Below, in pieces: positions 10,701-18,899 of a DNA stretch of 64,000 bases. The position numbers and the translations under genes are program-made. This DNA comes from Sphingopyxis sp. PAMC25046 (GTDB lineage: Bacteria; Pseudomonadota; Alphaproteobacteria; Sphingomonadales; Sphingomonadaceae): assembly GCF_004795895.1 (NCBI RefSeq), contig NZ_CP039250.1, positions 620,001-684,000 of the forward strand. The letters run 5' to 3'. The notes beneath the pieces are model-generated. The model saw only the letters and a program-made list of their open reading frames with translations. It was not told the DNA's origin and made no database searches. Positions within the stretch are counted from its first letter, which is position 1. Every line of letters begins with the position of its first letter.

Positions 10701-11245
10701 GCGGACTTCTGCTTCATGCGCTGTTCGAGCGGTTGCCGCCGGTGCGGCCCGGGCGTCGCCGCGCCGCCGCGCTGCACTGGCTGTCGATGCAGGCGGCGGC
10801 GCTGGGCGATGCCGAACGCGCGGCGATGGTGGACGAGGTGCTGGCGGTGCTGGACGATCCGGCGCACGCGGCGCTGTTCGGACCCGGCAGCCTCGCCGAA
10901 GTTCCGCTGTCGGCGGTGGTCGACGGCGTCGTCGTCGCGGGGATCGTCGACCGGCTACTGGTGGCGGGCGATACGGTGGCGGTGATCGATTACAAGACCG
11001 GGCGGCATGTGCCGGCGAGCGGCGCCGAGGTTGCGCCCGCCTATCTGCGCCAGATGGCGGCCTATCGCGATGCGCTTGCGGCGATCTTTCCCAGGCGGCG
11101 GGTTGAGGCGGCCTTGCTCTATACTGCGGCGCCGCGGCTGCTCCGCCTCGGCGATGCGCTGCTCGACGCGCACAAGCCGGGCTTGGCGGCAACCAAGGCG
11201 AATTTGCCGGGTTCTACCCTTGAGCCCGGCGCGCCGACGCCCTAG
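7736..11245 (+). CDS. addA: AddA helicase-nuclease subunit
   Basis: A 1169-residue UvrD-family helicase fused to a C-terminal RecB-type nuclease. Walker A GASAGTGKT is near residues 24-32, the DEAQDTN helicase motif near 405, the motif VMTVHGSKGLQ near 800, and the nuclease motif VIDYKTG near 1083. The start at 7736 gives an ATGA overlap with addB and fits the conserved N-terminus; an upstream ATG at 7697 adds only non-conserved residues. Bases about 8455-8700 have visibly less GC-rich codon choice than the rest (see findings). Confidence 0.94.
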   Translation: MTRLHDLDPAQQAAAQPDEHVWLGASAGTGKTQVLSARVLRLMLAGVAPEAILCITFTKAGAAEMAHRIHERLALWVRMDDGDLRLDLRALGADWDQPAILDRARSLFATVIDSAAGAIRVQTIHSFCQTLLASFPLEAKIMPGFRALEEGEAADLQRRVLSELLAQPGAEGDTMRGQAAMLSRRMGQDAAIAFLVRCAHAFAAPFRERILPPRAQDLRAALGLPDGDPEAWLAAQIADGGVSDASIVAIQAGAADWVTKKGEPHSRAVPINKMMAGWLAADDTARTSMLGDLRGALVTKVKSEWLLRACFSNDKELGSVGDHATRLLANIDELLAAVAGMRVADELAAAWNLGSRFAEAYALAKREGGLADFDDLIAIAGSLLRLGQFGEWVRFKLDQRTDHILVDEAQDTNTRQWAIVAALAEEFFAGVGAKDERVRTMFTVGDRKQAIFGFQGTEPAAFEAARIRFGEWAAEGGQPFAEVDLITNYRSSPAVLDVVDAWVAGGGTEAMGLASDEPPHLPFRSAHPGRVELWQPLPVGKALAAEGESEEAGEEGVAEGGDPLAPANDPASLRLSRAIADEVQEWILHGKDGRSVAPGDILILVRRRRDLAARIVARLQSLGVPVAGVDRFALTQPLGVQDLLSAMRFAVQPLDDLNLASLLVSPLIGWSQDDLFAFAHGRGRRALWERLRDREAEVPARTMAALRHLLGMADFTTPYRFLDRVLSGPMQGRRRLYARLGREARDPIDELLNQALNFERQHTPSLLAFLSEVEASRADIKRQTEARSDVVRVMTVHGSKGLQAPIVILADATDDPMQRQRGFDLSLEGWDRLPVFGLPKEERHGPVAAAHDAKAAAEIEEHWRLLYVAMTRAEELLVVAGVTKKEDRSLPELCWYAAVDGVMENMGLGWQDAGPRWGQKRVHAVNAKAWARQREKPVRAAPVTTIPDWATKPAPEEARPPRPLAPSALGEDDVASPPQGGERGAAVERGLLLHALFERLPPVRPGRRRAAALHWLSMQAAALGDAERAAMVDEVLAVLDDPAHAALFGPGSLAEVPLSAVVDGVVVAGIVDRLLVAGDTVAVIDYKTGRHVPASGAEVAPAYLRQMAAYRDALAAIFPRRRVEAALLYTAAPRLLRLGDALLDAHKPGLAATKANLPGSTLEPGAPTP

Positions 11246-11278
11246 CTTGGAACCAACAGAATTTCAGGAGTTCAGACT

Positions 11279-11599
11279 ATGGGTACCAAGGCCATCACCG
11301 ACGCGAGCTTTCAGTCCGACGTGCTCGACAGCGACACTCCGGTGCTCGTCGATTTCTGGGCCGAATGGTGCGGTCCGTGCAAGATGATCGGCCCGGCGCT
11401 CGAGGAAATTTCGGACGAACTCGCGGGCAAGGTCGTAATCGCCAAGCTCAACATCGACGATCATCCCGACGCGCCGAGCAAATATGGCGTGCGTGGCATC
11501 CCGACGATGATCCTGTTCAAAAATGGCGAGATCGCCGACACCAAAGTCGGCGCGGCGCCGAAAAGCGCACTCAAAGGCTGGCTCGAAGGCGCGCTTTAG
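11279..11599 (+). CDS. trxA: Thioredoxin
   Basis: A 106-residue cytoplasmic thioredoxin with the redox-active WCGPCK motif near residues 30-35 and the cis-proline loop [12 protein letters not shown]. It reduces protein disulfides and is itself reduced by thioredoxin reductase. CAGGAG sits at a good distance from the ATG. It follows addA by 33 bases, so it may be read from the same transcript or from its own promoter. Confidence 0.97.
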   Translation: MGTKAITDASFQSDVLDSDTPVLVDFWAEWCGPCKMIGPALEEISDELAGKVVIAKLNIDDHPDAPSKYGVRGIPTMILFKNGEIADTKVGAAPKSALKGWLEGAL

Positions 11600-11615
11600 G
11601 GGCCGAGCCTTCTCT

Positions 11616-11657
11616 CCCCGATCATCATCCGGGCGAAACCCGGGATGACGATCGGGG
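11616..11657. terminator. Strong hairpin between convergent trxA and GMC oxidoreductase
   Basis: An imperfect inverted repeat with arms of about 18 bases (CCCCGATC at the left end, GATCGGGG at the right) around a short CGAAA loop. It sits between two convergent genes, where a bidirectional terminator is expected. The inner part (TCATCC...GGATGA) resembles the REP-like element at 44899-44972. No long U-tract follows. Confidence 0.6.
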
Positions 11658-11669
11658 CGGGGAAGATTT

Positions 11670-13343
11670 CTAGATCGCCCCCGCCTTCAGCTGCTTGACC
11701 GCATAATCGGCTGCGCGCGCCGTCAGCGCCATGAAGGTGAGCGACGGGTTGACGCACGAGATCGACGCCATCTGGGCGCCGTCGGTGACGAACAGATTGG
11801 CCGCGTCGTGCGCCTGGCTCCATTTGTTGAGCACCGACTGGCGCGGATCGGCGCCCATGCGCGCGCCGCCCATTTCGTGGATCGCGTCGCCGGGCACATG
11901 TTCGCTGCGTCCGCTGGTGACGTTGGTCAGGCCCGCTCGGCGCAGCATCGCTTCGCCTTCGCTGCGGGCATCGTCCATCATGCGGATCTCGTTGTCGCGG
12001 AAGGTGACGTCGAAACGCATCAGCGGGATGCCGAAGCGGTCGACCTTGCCCGCATGCAGGCTGACGCGGTTGTCTTCATAGGGCAGGCATTCACCGAACG
12101 CGCCCATCCCGAATTTCCACGGCCCATAGCCGCGCATGCCGTGCTTCATCGACGCGCCGAAGCCCTCGGGCGGTAGCGGATCGCGCCGCGCGCTGCCCTG
12201 ATAGCCATAGCCACGCCGGAACCCCACGCCTTCCTCGCCCCCGACATTGCGGAAGCGCGGGACATAGACGCCGCCGGGACGGCGGCCATATTCGATAAAA
12301 TCGGTCATCCCCGGAATATCGCCCGAGATACCGACGCGGAAGATATGGTCCATGACGTAGCGGCCAAGGGTGCCGCTGGCGTCGAAATGGCTCTTGGCCG
12401 TTCCCGCTATGCGCGAGTTCATCAGGATCTGGGTCGAGGCCATCGCAGAGGCGCAGAGGAAGACGAGGCGAGCAGGGATCACTTCGGCCTGCTTCGTCTT
12501 GGTGTCGACGACGCGAACGCCCGTGACCCGCTTCGTCTTCGGGTCATATTCGAGGTTGGAGACGACCGCGTCCGAACGCAGCGTCAGCCGCCCGGTGGCG
12601 CGCGCCGCGGGCAGGGTGACCGCCTGGGTCGAGAAATAGGCACCGAACGAGCAGCCGCGCCCGCACTGATTGCGGAACTGGCATTTGCTGCGGCCCTGAT
12701 CCTCCTTGTCCTCGGTCATGTTCGACAGGCGCGTGTTGATCAGCTTGCGCCCCGGTGAGGTCGCCTCGAGCCGCTCCTTCACCCATTTTTCCGCGACGTT
12801 CATCTGGATCGGCGGCTGGAACGCGCTGTCGGGGAGTTGCGGCAGATTTTCGCGCGATCCCGACACGCCGATATAATTTTCGACATAGTCGTACCAGGGC
12901 GCGATGTCCTCGTAGCGGATCGGCCAGTCGATCCCGACATTCTCGCGCTTGTTCGCCTCGAAGTCCTCGGGCGACCAGCGGAAACTCCAGCGCCCCCAGA
13001 TCAGCGACTTGCCGCCGACCGCGGCGGGCCGGATCCAGTAGAATTTTTCGCCCTCGCCATAGGCATAGGGGTTGAGCCGGTCGTTATTGTAGAATTTCCG
13101 GTTCGACGGCGAGACATAGCCATGCTTGGCGATGAAATAATCGCTTTCCATCAGCGCCTTGGGCATCATGTCGCGCGCCGGGACCTCATAGGCCGGTTTG
13201 CCGTCATAGTCGTAATCGCCATGCTCGACCATCACCCCGCGGTCGAGCATCAGCACCTTGAGGCCCTTTTCGGTCAATTCCTTTGCGGCCCATCCGCCGC
13301 TGACTCCGGAACCGATGACGATCGCATCGAACTGGTCTGTCAT
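11670..13343 (-). CDS. GMC-family FAD oxidoreductase, putative glycoside/sugar 3-dehydrogenase large subunit
   Basis: A 557-residue GMC flavoprotein. The FAD-binding motif IGSGVSGGWAAKEL is at the N-terminus, and the C-terminal domain has HEMGGARMG and CVNPSLTFMAL with the catalytic His/Asn region. A cysteine group KCQFRNQCGRGC near the middle resembles the Fe-S-binding site of multisubunit FAD sugar dehydrogenases. The gene is last in an eight-gene operon with a gluconate-dehydrogenase-like small subunit and a cytochrome c, so it probably oxidises a sugar in the periplasm and passes electrons to the cytochrome. No signal peptide is visible; it may be exported with the small subunit. The start at 13343 follows AGGAC. 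Substrate is not known. Confidence 0.85.
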   Translation of the reverse strand: MTDQFDAIVIGSGVSGGWAAKELTEKGLKVLMLDRGVMVEHGDYDYDGKPAYEVPARDMMPKALMESDYFIAKHGYVSPSNRKFYNNDRLNPYAYGEGEKFYWIRPAAVGGKSLIWGRWSFRWSPEDFEANKRENVGIDWPIRYEDIAPWYDYVENYIGVSGSRENLPQLPDSAFQPPIQMNVAEKWVKERLEATSPGRKLINTRLSNMTEDKEDQGRSKCQFRNQCGRGCSFGAYFSTQAVTLPAARATGRLTLRSDAVVSNLEYDPKTKRVTGVRVVDTKTKQAEVIPARLVFLCASAMASTQILMNSRIAGTAKSHFDASGTLGRYVMDHIFRVGISGDIPGMTDFIEYGRRPGGVYVPRFRNVGGEEGVGFRRGYGYQGSARRDPLPPEGFGASMKHGMRGYGPWKFGMGAFGECLPYEDNRVSLHAGKVDRFGIPLMRFDVTFRDNEIRMMDDARSEGEAMLRRAGLTNVTSGRSEHVPGDAIHEMGGARMGADPRQSVLNKWSQAHDAANLFVTDGAQMASISCVNPSLTFMALTARAADYAVKQLKAGAI

Positions 13344-13359
13344 GTCTTGTCCTCGAATA

Positions 13360-14199
13360 TTAGGCGCGAAGCCGGCGCAGCGCGCTGAAGCTGGCGGCGA
13401 TGTCGGGCAGGTAAGGCGCGGGCGACTGGTCGTTCTCGACATAGAAATGCTTCACGCCGGCGGTCTGGTTGAGCGTGAAGATGTCGGCGAAATCGATGAC
13501 GCCCTTGCCGACGCTGGTCATCCTGCCCTCGGCGGTGCGGTCCTTGACATGATAGGCGTAGATCCGTCCCGCAAGGCGCTTGATGATCGCCTTGGGGTCC
13601 TCGCCCGCGGCGACCGCCCAGAACAGGTCGAGTTCGAGTCCGACGAGCGCCGGGTCGGCGTCGGCGATCAGCGTGTCGAACAGGCTGGTGCCGCCCGGCC
13701 TCAGCGTGAATTCGAAATCATGATTGTGATAGGCGAAGCCCAGCCCGGCCTTTTTGAGCCGCTCGGCGTAGCGGTTGAAATCGGCGACCGCGGCCTTCCA
13801 GCCTTCGGCGCTGCGATGCGCCTCGCCCATATAGGGGACGATCAGCGTATCAGCGCCGAGCGCCTTGGTCATCGCAACCGCGCCGTCGAAATCGCTCGCG
13901 AGCGCTTCATAGCCGACATGGATCGAAGGCGACTTCAGCCCCAGCCGGTCCATTGTCTTGCGGAGCGCGGCGTGGTCCATCTGGTCGTAACCGCCGCCGC
14001 CATATTCGACTTCGCGATAGCCGATCGCGGCGACCTGCTCGAGCGTCCCCATCGGGTCCTTCGCGAAGAGCTCGCGCACCGTGTAGAGCTGGATGCCGAC
14101 CGGCTTTGATTTGAGGCTCTTTGCCATGAGTGGCCCCGCTGCGAGTGTCGCTCCAAGCGCGGCGCCGCCCGCCATCCATTGCCGCCTGCCGATCATCAT
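13360..14199 (-). CDS. Exported TIM-barrel sugar phosphate isomerase/epimerase-like protein
   Basis: A 279-residue AP-endonuclease-2/xylose-isomerase-like TIM barrel. The N-terminus MMIGRRQWMAGGAALGATLA is a twin-arginine-type signal, so it probably acts in the periplasm. Recognisable strands include VGIQLYTVRE, FAYHNHDFEF, LVGLELDLFWA and IYAYHVKD, with the His/Glu/Asp metal ligands typical of the family. It overlaps the upstream small-subunit gene (ATGATGA) and precedes the GMC subunit by 16 bases. In glycoside-oxidation clusters such proteins are proposed to act on ketosugars; the exact reaction is unknown. Confidence 0.85.
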   Translation of the reverse strand: MMIGRRQWMAGGAALGATLAAGPLMAKSLKSKPVGIQLYTVRELFAKDPMGTLEQVAAIGYREVEYGGGGYDQMDHAALRKTMDRLGLKSPSIHVGYEALASDFDGAVAMTKALGADTLIVPYMGEAHRSAEGWKAAVADFNRYAERLKKAGLGFAYHNHDFEFTLRPGGTSLFDTLIADADPALVGLELDLFWAVAAGEDPKAIIKRLAGRIYAYHVKDRTAEGRMTSVGKGVIDFADIFTLNQTAGVKHFYVENDQSPAPYLPDIAASFSALRRLRA

Positions 14200-14756
14200 G
14201 ACGAAAACACCTTCTTGATCTCGGAATAGGGATAGGCGCCGTCGTAGCGCCCGGGGACGGGCAGATATTCGCGCTCCTGCATGATGCCGACCTCCGACGT
14301 GAAATAGCCGGTGAGCACGAGCTGGCGGAACTTGTCGAAAAAGTCGGCGCCGCCGGGGAGCTTGTCTTCCATCGCGAGCGTCAGCAGCGCGTCCTGCTGC
14401 GCCGGCGTCGCCTTGGCGGCGGCGACCTTGTAATCCGCCCGGCTGCGCGTCTCGATCGCGTCGAGCCCGGCGAGGATCGGCTTGCGGTCGTCGGGGCTGG
14501 CCCAGTCGGCGAGCAGCTTCTCGATAAACTCGGGGACGCCGGCGGCGATTGCGCCCGGGGTGTCGGTCGTCGGCATCACGCGCTCGCTGAGTGCGGTCAT
14601 CAGCGCGCGCTGCTGTGCGCTGAAAACCGGCGAGGAGGGCGGGCCGTCGCTGATCGGCGTCATCTGCATCGCCGCCGCGCGCGCGATCGGCGCAAACAGG
14701 CTGGCGCCGAACATCGCGGCCATCCCGGCCAGGGCGTCTCTGCGGTCGATGATCAT
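14196..14756 (-). CDS. Gluconate 2-dehydrogenase subunit 3-like small subunit (TAT signal)
   Basis: A 186-residue protein with an RR-containing signal (MIIDRRDALAGMAAMFGASL) followed by the four-helix pattern of the gluconate dehydrogenase subunit 3 family (LMTALSERVMPTTDTPGA, then a C-terminal segment with GYFTSEVGIMQ). Such subunits bind a GMC flavoprotein and carry it through the Tat pathway. Start and stop overlap the neighbours by four bases, consistent with strict co-translation. It is most likely the partner of the GMC protein at 11670-13343. Confidence 0.85.
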   Translation of the reverse strand: MIIDRRDALAGMAAMFGASLFAPIARAAAMQMTPISDGPPSSPVFSAQQRALMTALSERVMPTTDTPGAIAAGVPEFIEKLLADWASPDDRKPILAGLDAIETRSRADYKVAAAKATPAQQDALLTLAMEDKLPGGADFFDKFRQLVLTGYFTSEVGIMQEREYLPVPGRYDGAYPYSEIKKVFSS

Positions 14757-15595
14757 TTCACTTCGCCTTCGAAATCATGGCTCGCCGCCGCTGCGGGCAG
14801 CGGGCGCACCCAGATGTTGCGGAACGAAACCGGGGAATGATGATCCTGAAGCTGGATCGGCGCCGCATCGCCATGCGCTTCATACGTAGCGACCTTGCGC
14901 CAGACCGTGCTGCCGAGCCACGGCTGGCGGTTCTGCACGAGCACGCCGTTGAGGAAGGCGGTGATATAGGCAGGACGAACGAGTTTGCCGTTGGATGCGA
15001 AGTGCGGCCGCTCGAAAATAATGTCGTAGCTCTGCCACTCGCCGGGCGCCCGCGACGGATTCACGAGCGGCGGCTTCCAGGCATAGATCGATCCAACGGT
15101 GCCGTCGGCGTAGGTGGGGTTCCGGTAGCCGTCGAGAATCTGGATCTCGTAACGCTGCATGAACCAGATGCCGCTGTTGCCGCGATCCTGCGAGGTCTTG
15201 CTCGGCGGATTGGGCGAGGCGAATTCGAGGTGAAGCTGGACGTCGCCGAAGCTTTGTTTGCTGACCAGTGCATTTTCACCCTTGCCGTCGGCGCGGGGGA
15301 CCGAGGTTGCCGCACCGTCCTTGACGATCCACGGCGTCGCCTGCGGCTGCCACGCGTCAAGCGACGTGCCGTCGAACAGGACGGTCGCGTCGGAGGGCGG
15401 AGCGCCCGGGACGGTGCCCGGGGTCACGACGGTCGGGTGGGGACGGTCCGAATCGTGCACATGCCACTTGCCGCCGGGCAGCATCGGCGTGTCCTTGAAT
15501 CCGGGCTTTTCCTCTGCGGCGGCGGGGCTGACCGCCGCCACCGCGGCTGCGATGACCGCGGCCCCTGCGAAACGCTTCACTTGTCTCTCCCTCAT
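14753..15595 (-). CDS. Secreted DUF1080 (3-keto-disaccharide hydrolase domain) protein
   Basis: A 280-residue protein with a cleavable signal peptide (residues about 1-28, ending AAAEE). The DUF1080 beta-jelly-roll is clear: VLFDGTSLDAWQP, LHLEFASPN, RGNSGIWFMQRYEIQILDG and EWQSYDIIFERP. Members of this domain family have been shown to cleave 3-ketoglycosides after C3 oxidation. The position between a ketosugar isomerase-like gene and the dehydrogenase small subunit supports that role in the periplasm. It overlaps both neighbours by four bases. Confidence 0.88.
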   Translation of the reverse strand: MRERQVKRFAGAAVIAAAVAAVSPAAAEEKPGFKDTPMLPGGKWHVHDSDRPHPTVVTPGTVPGAPPSDATVLFDGTSLDAWQPQATPWIVKDGAATSVPRADGKGENALVSKQSFGDVQLHLEFASPNPPSKTSQDRGNSGIWFMQRYEIQILDGYRNPTYADGTVGSIYAWKPPLVNPSRAPGEWQSYDIIFERPHFASNGKLVRPAYITAFLNGVLVQNRQPWLGSTVWRKVATYEAHGDAAPIQLQDHHSPVSFRNIWVRPLPAAAASHDFEGEVK

Positions 15596-16497
15596 GCCGC
15601 GTCGATCGCGCGATAGGCGGCGACGAGCCGCTCTTCACCCGCGCGCCCGTCGACCGAATTACTGTGCTCCATGCCGATCACGCCGCCGAATTTCCTCGCG
15701 CGCAGCCAGCGGACGATATTGCGATAGTTGATCTCGCCGCTTCCAGGCTCGTTGCGGCCGGGGTTGTCGCCGAACTGGATATAGCCGATCTCGTCCCAGC
15801 AGTTTTCGAGCGTGTTGATGAGATTTCCGGCCTGAATCTGCTCGTGATAGAGATCCGCCAATATCTTGATCGCGGAGCTGTTCACCGCGCGCGCGACCGC
15901 AAAGCCCTGCGGCACGGTCGACATGAAGACGCCGGGATGGTTCACCAGCGTATTGAGCGGCTCCATAACCATGACGAGTCCGTGCGGTTCGTAGATTTCG
16001 GCGGCGCGGCGCAGCACGTCGATCACGCGCGCGGTCTGGATCTCGACCGGCAGCTTGCGGTCCATGAAGCCGGGGACGATCGTCATATGTTTGGAATTCA
16101 GCCGCTTGGCGACGTCGACCGAGCTTCGAATATCGGCAAGGAAGCGCTCGCGATCGCCATCGTCGTTGCCGCCGAGCTGCGGCCGGAAATCGCCCCAGCG
16201 CGGCATGCTGGCGACGAACACGCCCATCGTCATGCCGCGCTGCTGCAGCGCGCGCGCCATCGCGCTCTGGTCGGCGACCGAACGACCGGCCGCCTCATTA
16301 TCCTCCCACGCGGTAAAGCCCTGATCGGCGGCGAACGCGATTTGTTCGAGCCGCCCGCCGCGACTGTTGAAGCTGCCTTCGTGCGGTGCATATTTCAGCG
16401 AAAAGCGCGCGGCGTTCGATGGCGCCGCACCGCTCGCCGCAGTCGTGGCGGCGGCCGCGACGCCGCTCGCCAACAGGGTTCGCCGTGAAAGCGTCAC
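15592..16497 (-). CDS. Exported hydroxypyruvate-isomerase-like TIM-barrel protein
   Basis: A 301-residue TIM-barrel protein with a twin-arginine-type signal MTLSRRTLLASGVAAAATTA. Segments such as FSLKYAPHEGSF, VMEPLNTLVNHPG, IKILADLYHEQIQAGNL, IQFGDNPGRNEPGSG and VIGMEHSNS match the hydroxypyruvate isomerase/sugar isomerase family. It is the second of three TIM-barrel proteins in this operon and overlaps the MFS gene and the DUF1080 gene by four bases each. Export suggests a periplasmic ketosugar substrate; the substrate is inferred. Confidence 0.85.
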   Translation of the reverse strand: MTLSRRTLLASGVAAAATTAASGAAPSNAARFSLKYAPHEGSFNSRGGRLEQIAFAADQGFTAWEDNEAAGRSVADQSAMARALQQRGMTMGVFVASMPRWGDFRPQLGGNDDGDRERFLADIRSSVDVAKRLNSKHMTIVPGFMDRKLPVEIQTARVIDVLRRAAEIYEPHGLVMVMEPLNTLVNHPGVFMSTVPQGFAVARAVNSSAIKILADLYHEQIQAGNLINTLENCWDEIGYIQFGDNPGRNEPGSGEINYRNIVRWLRARKFGGVIGMEHSNSVDGRAGEERLVAAYRAIDAA

Positions 16498-17795
16498 GCA
16501 GCCTCGCCCGCGAGCGCCGCGCGCGACTTGCCGCGCTCGCGCAGCCAGATGAAGCCGAACACCGCGAGCAGCACGACGGGCAGGATCGCCAGCCGCTGGA
16601 ACGACAGCGACGCGGCGGCATCCTCGACCGCGAGCTTCGCGGCGCCAGTCAGCCGCGCAAAGGCTTCAGGGCCGCCGGCGAACTCGATCTTGGCGCGGTC
16701 GAACATCGCGCCGAGCTGGGGCAGAACGAAGAAGCTGGCGAGCGCACCCGCCGATCCGACGAGGCCCATCGCCCACGATCCGCCGCGCGGATAGCGTTCG
16801 GCGACCGAGGCGAGCATCGTCGGCCACATCACGCAGACGCCGAGACCCCAGACGGTCGAGGCGAGGATCGCCGCCGCCGGCGACTGCGCCTGGCTCAGCA
16901 TGAAGAGGCCGATCGCCGCGAGCAGGCTCGATACCCAGAGCAGCCCGGGGTTCGAGATTTTGTTGGCGAGCCGCCCCGCGAAATGACGGAAGACGAACAT
17001 CAACGCGTTGACATAGACGAGCAGCAATATGCCGCGCATGCCGACGCGGTTCGACAGCGCAACGTCGATCCACTGACCGGGAGCCAGCTCCGACGCCGCG
17101 GTCAGGAACATCGCGCCGAACCAGATGAAGAAGCTCGGGCGGCGGAACACCTCGCTCATCATCTCGCCGAAGCTGACGCCGCTTTGCTCGCGCAGCGGCG
17201 GCGGGAACGTCGTCGTCGCGGCGATGATAACGGTCGCGACGGCAGGGATCATCACCAGCGCCATGATGCCTTGCCAGGGCAGCGCGACCGAGAGGAAGAA
17301 GCCAGCGAGCCCGCCGACGATGATGCCGCCGGGGAACCACGCATGCAGCACGTTGAGCCGGTGCGTCGTGTCTTCGGGGTAAAGCTGCGCGGTCAGCGGA
17401 TTGATCGCCGCCTCGGTCAGCCCCCAGCCGATGCCGCTGAGCAGCATGCCCGCCCATACGAGCCAATAGACGGTCATGCCCGTCGCGACATGACCCGCGG
17501 TGACGATCATCAACGGGCCAAGGATGAAGCATAGCCCGGCTCCCGCCAGACACCGCTTCATCCCGATCTGGTCGAGCAGCGCGCTCGCGACGAACAACGT
17601 GATTGCGAAGCTGAGGAACGCGGCGCCGAGCGCGGCGGCGATCAACTCGCCCGCCTGCAGCGGCGCGATCGGGTCGATCCATTCGGCCTTGAGCCCGCTG
17701 GCGATCGCGCCGCGGATCGCGAGGCTCGCCGCGGCGGTAAACAGCGCGAGCACGCCCAGCCAGAATAATCGGCCCTTGTGCAATGTCGTGGTCAT
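16494..17795 (-). CDS. MFS sugar transporter
   Basis: A 433-residue major facilitator with about 12 hydrophobic helices; the first is LGVLALFTAAASLAIRGAIA. The family resembles FucP/sugar-type permeases found in glycoside-oxidation operons. It probably imports the monosaccharide or ketosugar released by the exported enzymes encoded downstream. It follows the cytoplasmic isomerase by 44 bases and overlaps the next gene by four. Confidence 0.85.
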   Translation of the reverse strand: MTTTLHKGRLFWLGVLALFTAAASLAIRGAIASGLKAEWIDPIAPLQAGELIAAALGAAFLSFAITLFVASALLDQIGMKRCLAGAGLCFILGPLMIVTAGHVATGMTVYWLVWAGMLLSGIGWGLTEAAINPLTAQLYPEDTTHRLNVLHAWFPGGIIVGGLAGFFLSVALPWQGIMALVMIPAVATVIIAATTTFPPPLREQSGVSFGEMMSEVFRRPSFFIWFGAMFLTAASELAPGQWIDVALSNRVGMRGILLLVYVNALMFVFRHFAGRLANKISNPGLLWVSSLLAAIGLFMLSQAQSPAAAILASTVWGLGVCVMWPTMLASVAERYPRGGSWAMGLVGSAGALASFFVLPQLGAMFDRAKIEFAGGPEAFARLTGAAKLAVEDAAASLSFQRLAILPVVLLAVFGFIWLRERGKSRAALAGEAA

Positions 17796-17839
17796 GCGTC
17801 CCTCTCCCCGCTTGTCGGTTATTTTTTTAGATTATCTTT

Positions 17840-18883
17840 TCAGTCGAGCCCCAGCATCGCGCGATTGAGCGCCGGATCGCTGCCGCCCGCGAAATCGTCG
17901 AACGCCTTGTCGGCCTTGCGGATCATGTGCGCGGCGATGAAGGGCGCGCCTTCGCGCGCGCCGTCCTCGGGATGCTTCAGGCAGCATTCCCATTCGAGCA
18001 CGGCCCAGCCGGCATAGCCATATTGCGTGAGCTTGGAGAAAATCCCGCCGAAATCGACTTGGCCGTCGCCCAGCGAGCGGAAGCGGCCAGGACGGTCGAC
18101 CCAGTCCTGAAAGCCGCCGTAAACACCCGAGCGCCCGGTCGGATTGAGCTCCGCATCCTTGACGTGAAACATGCGGATGCGCTCGTGATAAATGTCGATG
18201 AACTGAAGATAGTCGAGCGCCTGCAGCACATAATGGCTGGGGTCATAGAGGATGTTGGCGCGCGGATGATTGTCGACGCCCGCGAGGAAGCGTTCGAAGG
18301 TCACGCCGTCGTGGAGGTCCTCGCCCGGATGTATCTCGTAAGCGAGATCGACGCCCTGTTCGTCGAAAGCGTCGAGGATCGGCCGCCAGCGCTTCGCGAG
18401 TTCGGCGAAGGCTTCCTCGACCAGTCCTGCGGGGCGCTGCGGCCAAGGGTAGAGATAGGGCCAGGCGAGCGCCCCCGAAAAAGTCGCATGGGCATTCAGG
18501 CCGAGCCGCCGGCTTGCTTTCGCCGCAAGGCCGAGTTGCTCGACCGCCCATTTCTGCCGTTCGGCCGGCTTGCCCTTCAGCGCGTCGGGCGCGAACGCAT
18601 CGAACTGGGCGTCGTAGGCAGGATGCACCGCGACCAGCTGGCCCTGCAGATGCGTCGACAGCTCGGTGATCTCGACCCCCGCTTCGCGGCAGGTGCCGGC
18701 GAACTCGTCGCAATAATCCTGACTCTCGGCCGCCCGCGCGAGATCGATGCAGCGGCTGTCCCAAGTCGGAATCTGGATGCCGACATAGCCCGCCTCCGCC
18801 ATCCAGCGCGCCGCCGAGGGCAGGGTGTCGAAGGGCGCCGCGTCGCCCATGAACTGCGCAAGGAAGACAGCCGGGCCCTTCAT
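17840..18883 (-). CDS. Cytoplasmic sugar phosphate isomerase/epimerase (TIM barrel)
   Basis: A 347-residue TIM-barrel protein without a signal peptide, so presumably cytoplasmic, unlike the two related exported proteins of the operon. Segments LAYEIHPGEDLHDG, NILYDPSHYVLQALD, IRMFHVKDAEL and WAVLEWECCLKHPEDGAREG carry the Glu/Asp/His metal-ligand pattern of the family. It is the second gene of the operon, 16 bases after the cytochrome c gene, and probably works on the imported ketosugar together with the divergent Gfo/Idh/MocA enzyme. Confidence 0.87.
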   Translation of the reverse strand: MKGPAVFLAQFMGDAAPFDTLPSAARWMAEAGYVGIQIPTWDSRCIDLARAAESQDYCDEFAGTCREAGVEITELSTHLQGQLVAVHPAYDAQFDAFAPDALKGKPAERQKWAVEQLGLAAKASRRLGLNAHATFSGALAWPYLYPWPQRPAGLVEEAFAELAKRWRPILDAFDEQGVDLAYEIHPGEDLHDGVTFERFLAGVDNHPRANILYDPSHYVLQALDYLQFIDIYHERIRMFHVKDAELNPTGRSGVYGGFQDWVDRPGRFRSLGDGQVDFGGIFSKLTQYGYAGWAVLEWECCLKHPEDGAREGAPFIAAHMIRKADKAFDDFAGGSDPALNRAMLGLD

Positions 18884-18899
18884 GCGACAGCCCTTCCGG

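Noticed and set aside
11250..11273. EcfG-like GGAAC-N16-GTT before trxA
   Set aside because: The -10 element would end about six bases before the start codon, leaving no room for the CAGGAG ribosome site in the transcript.
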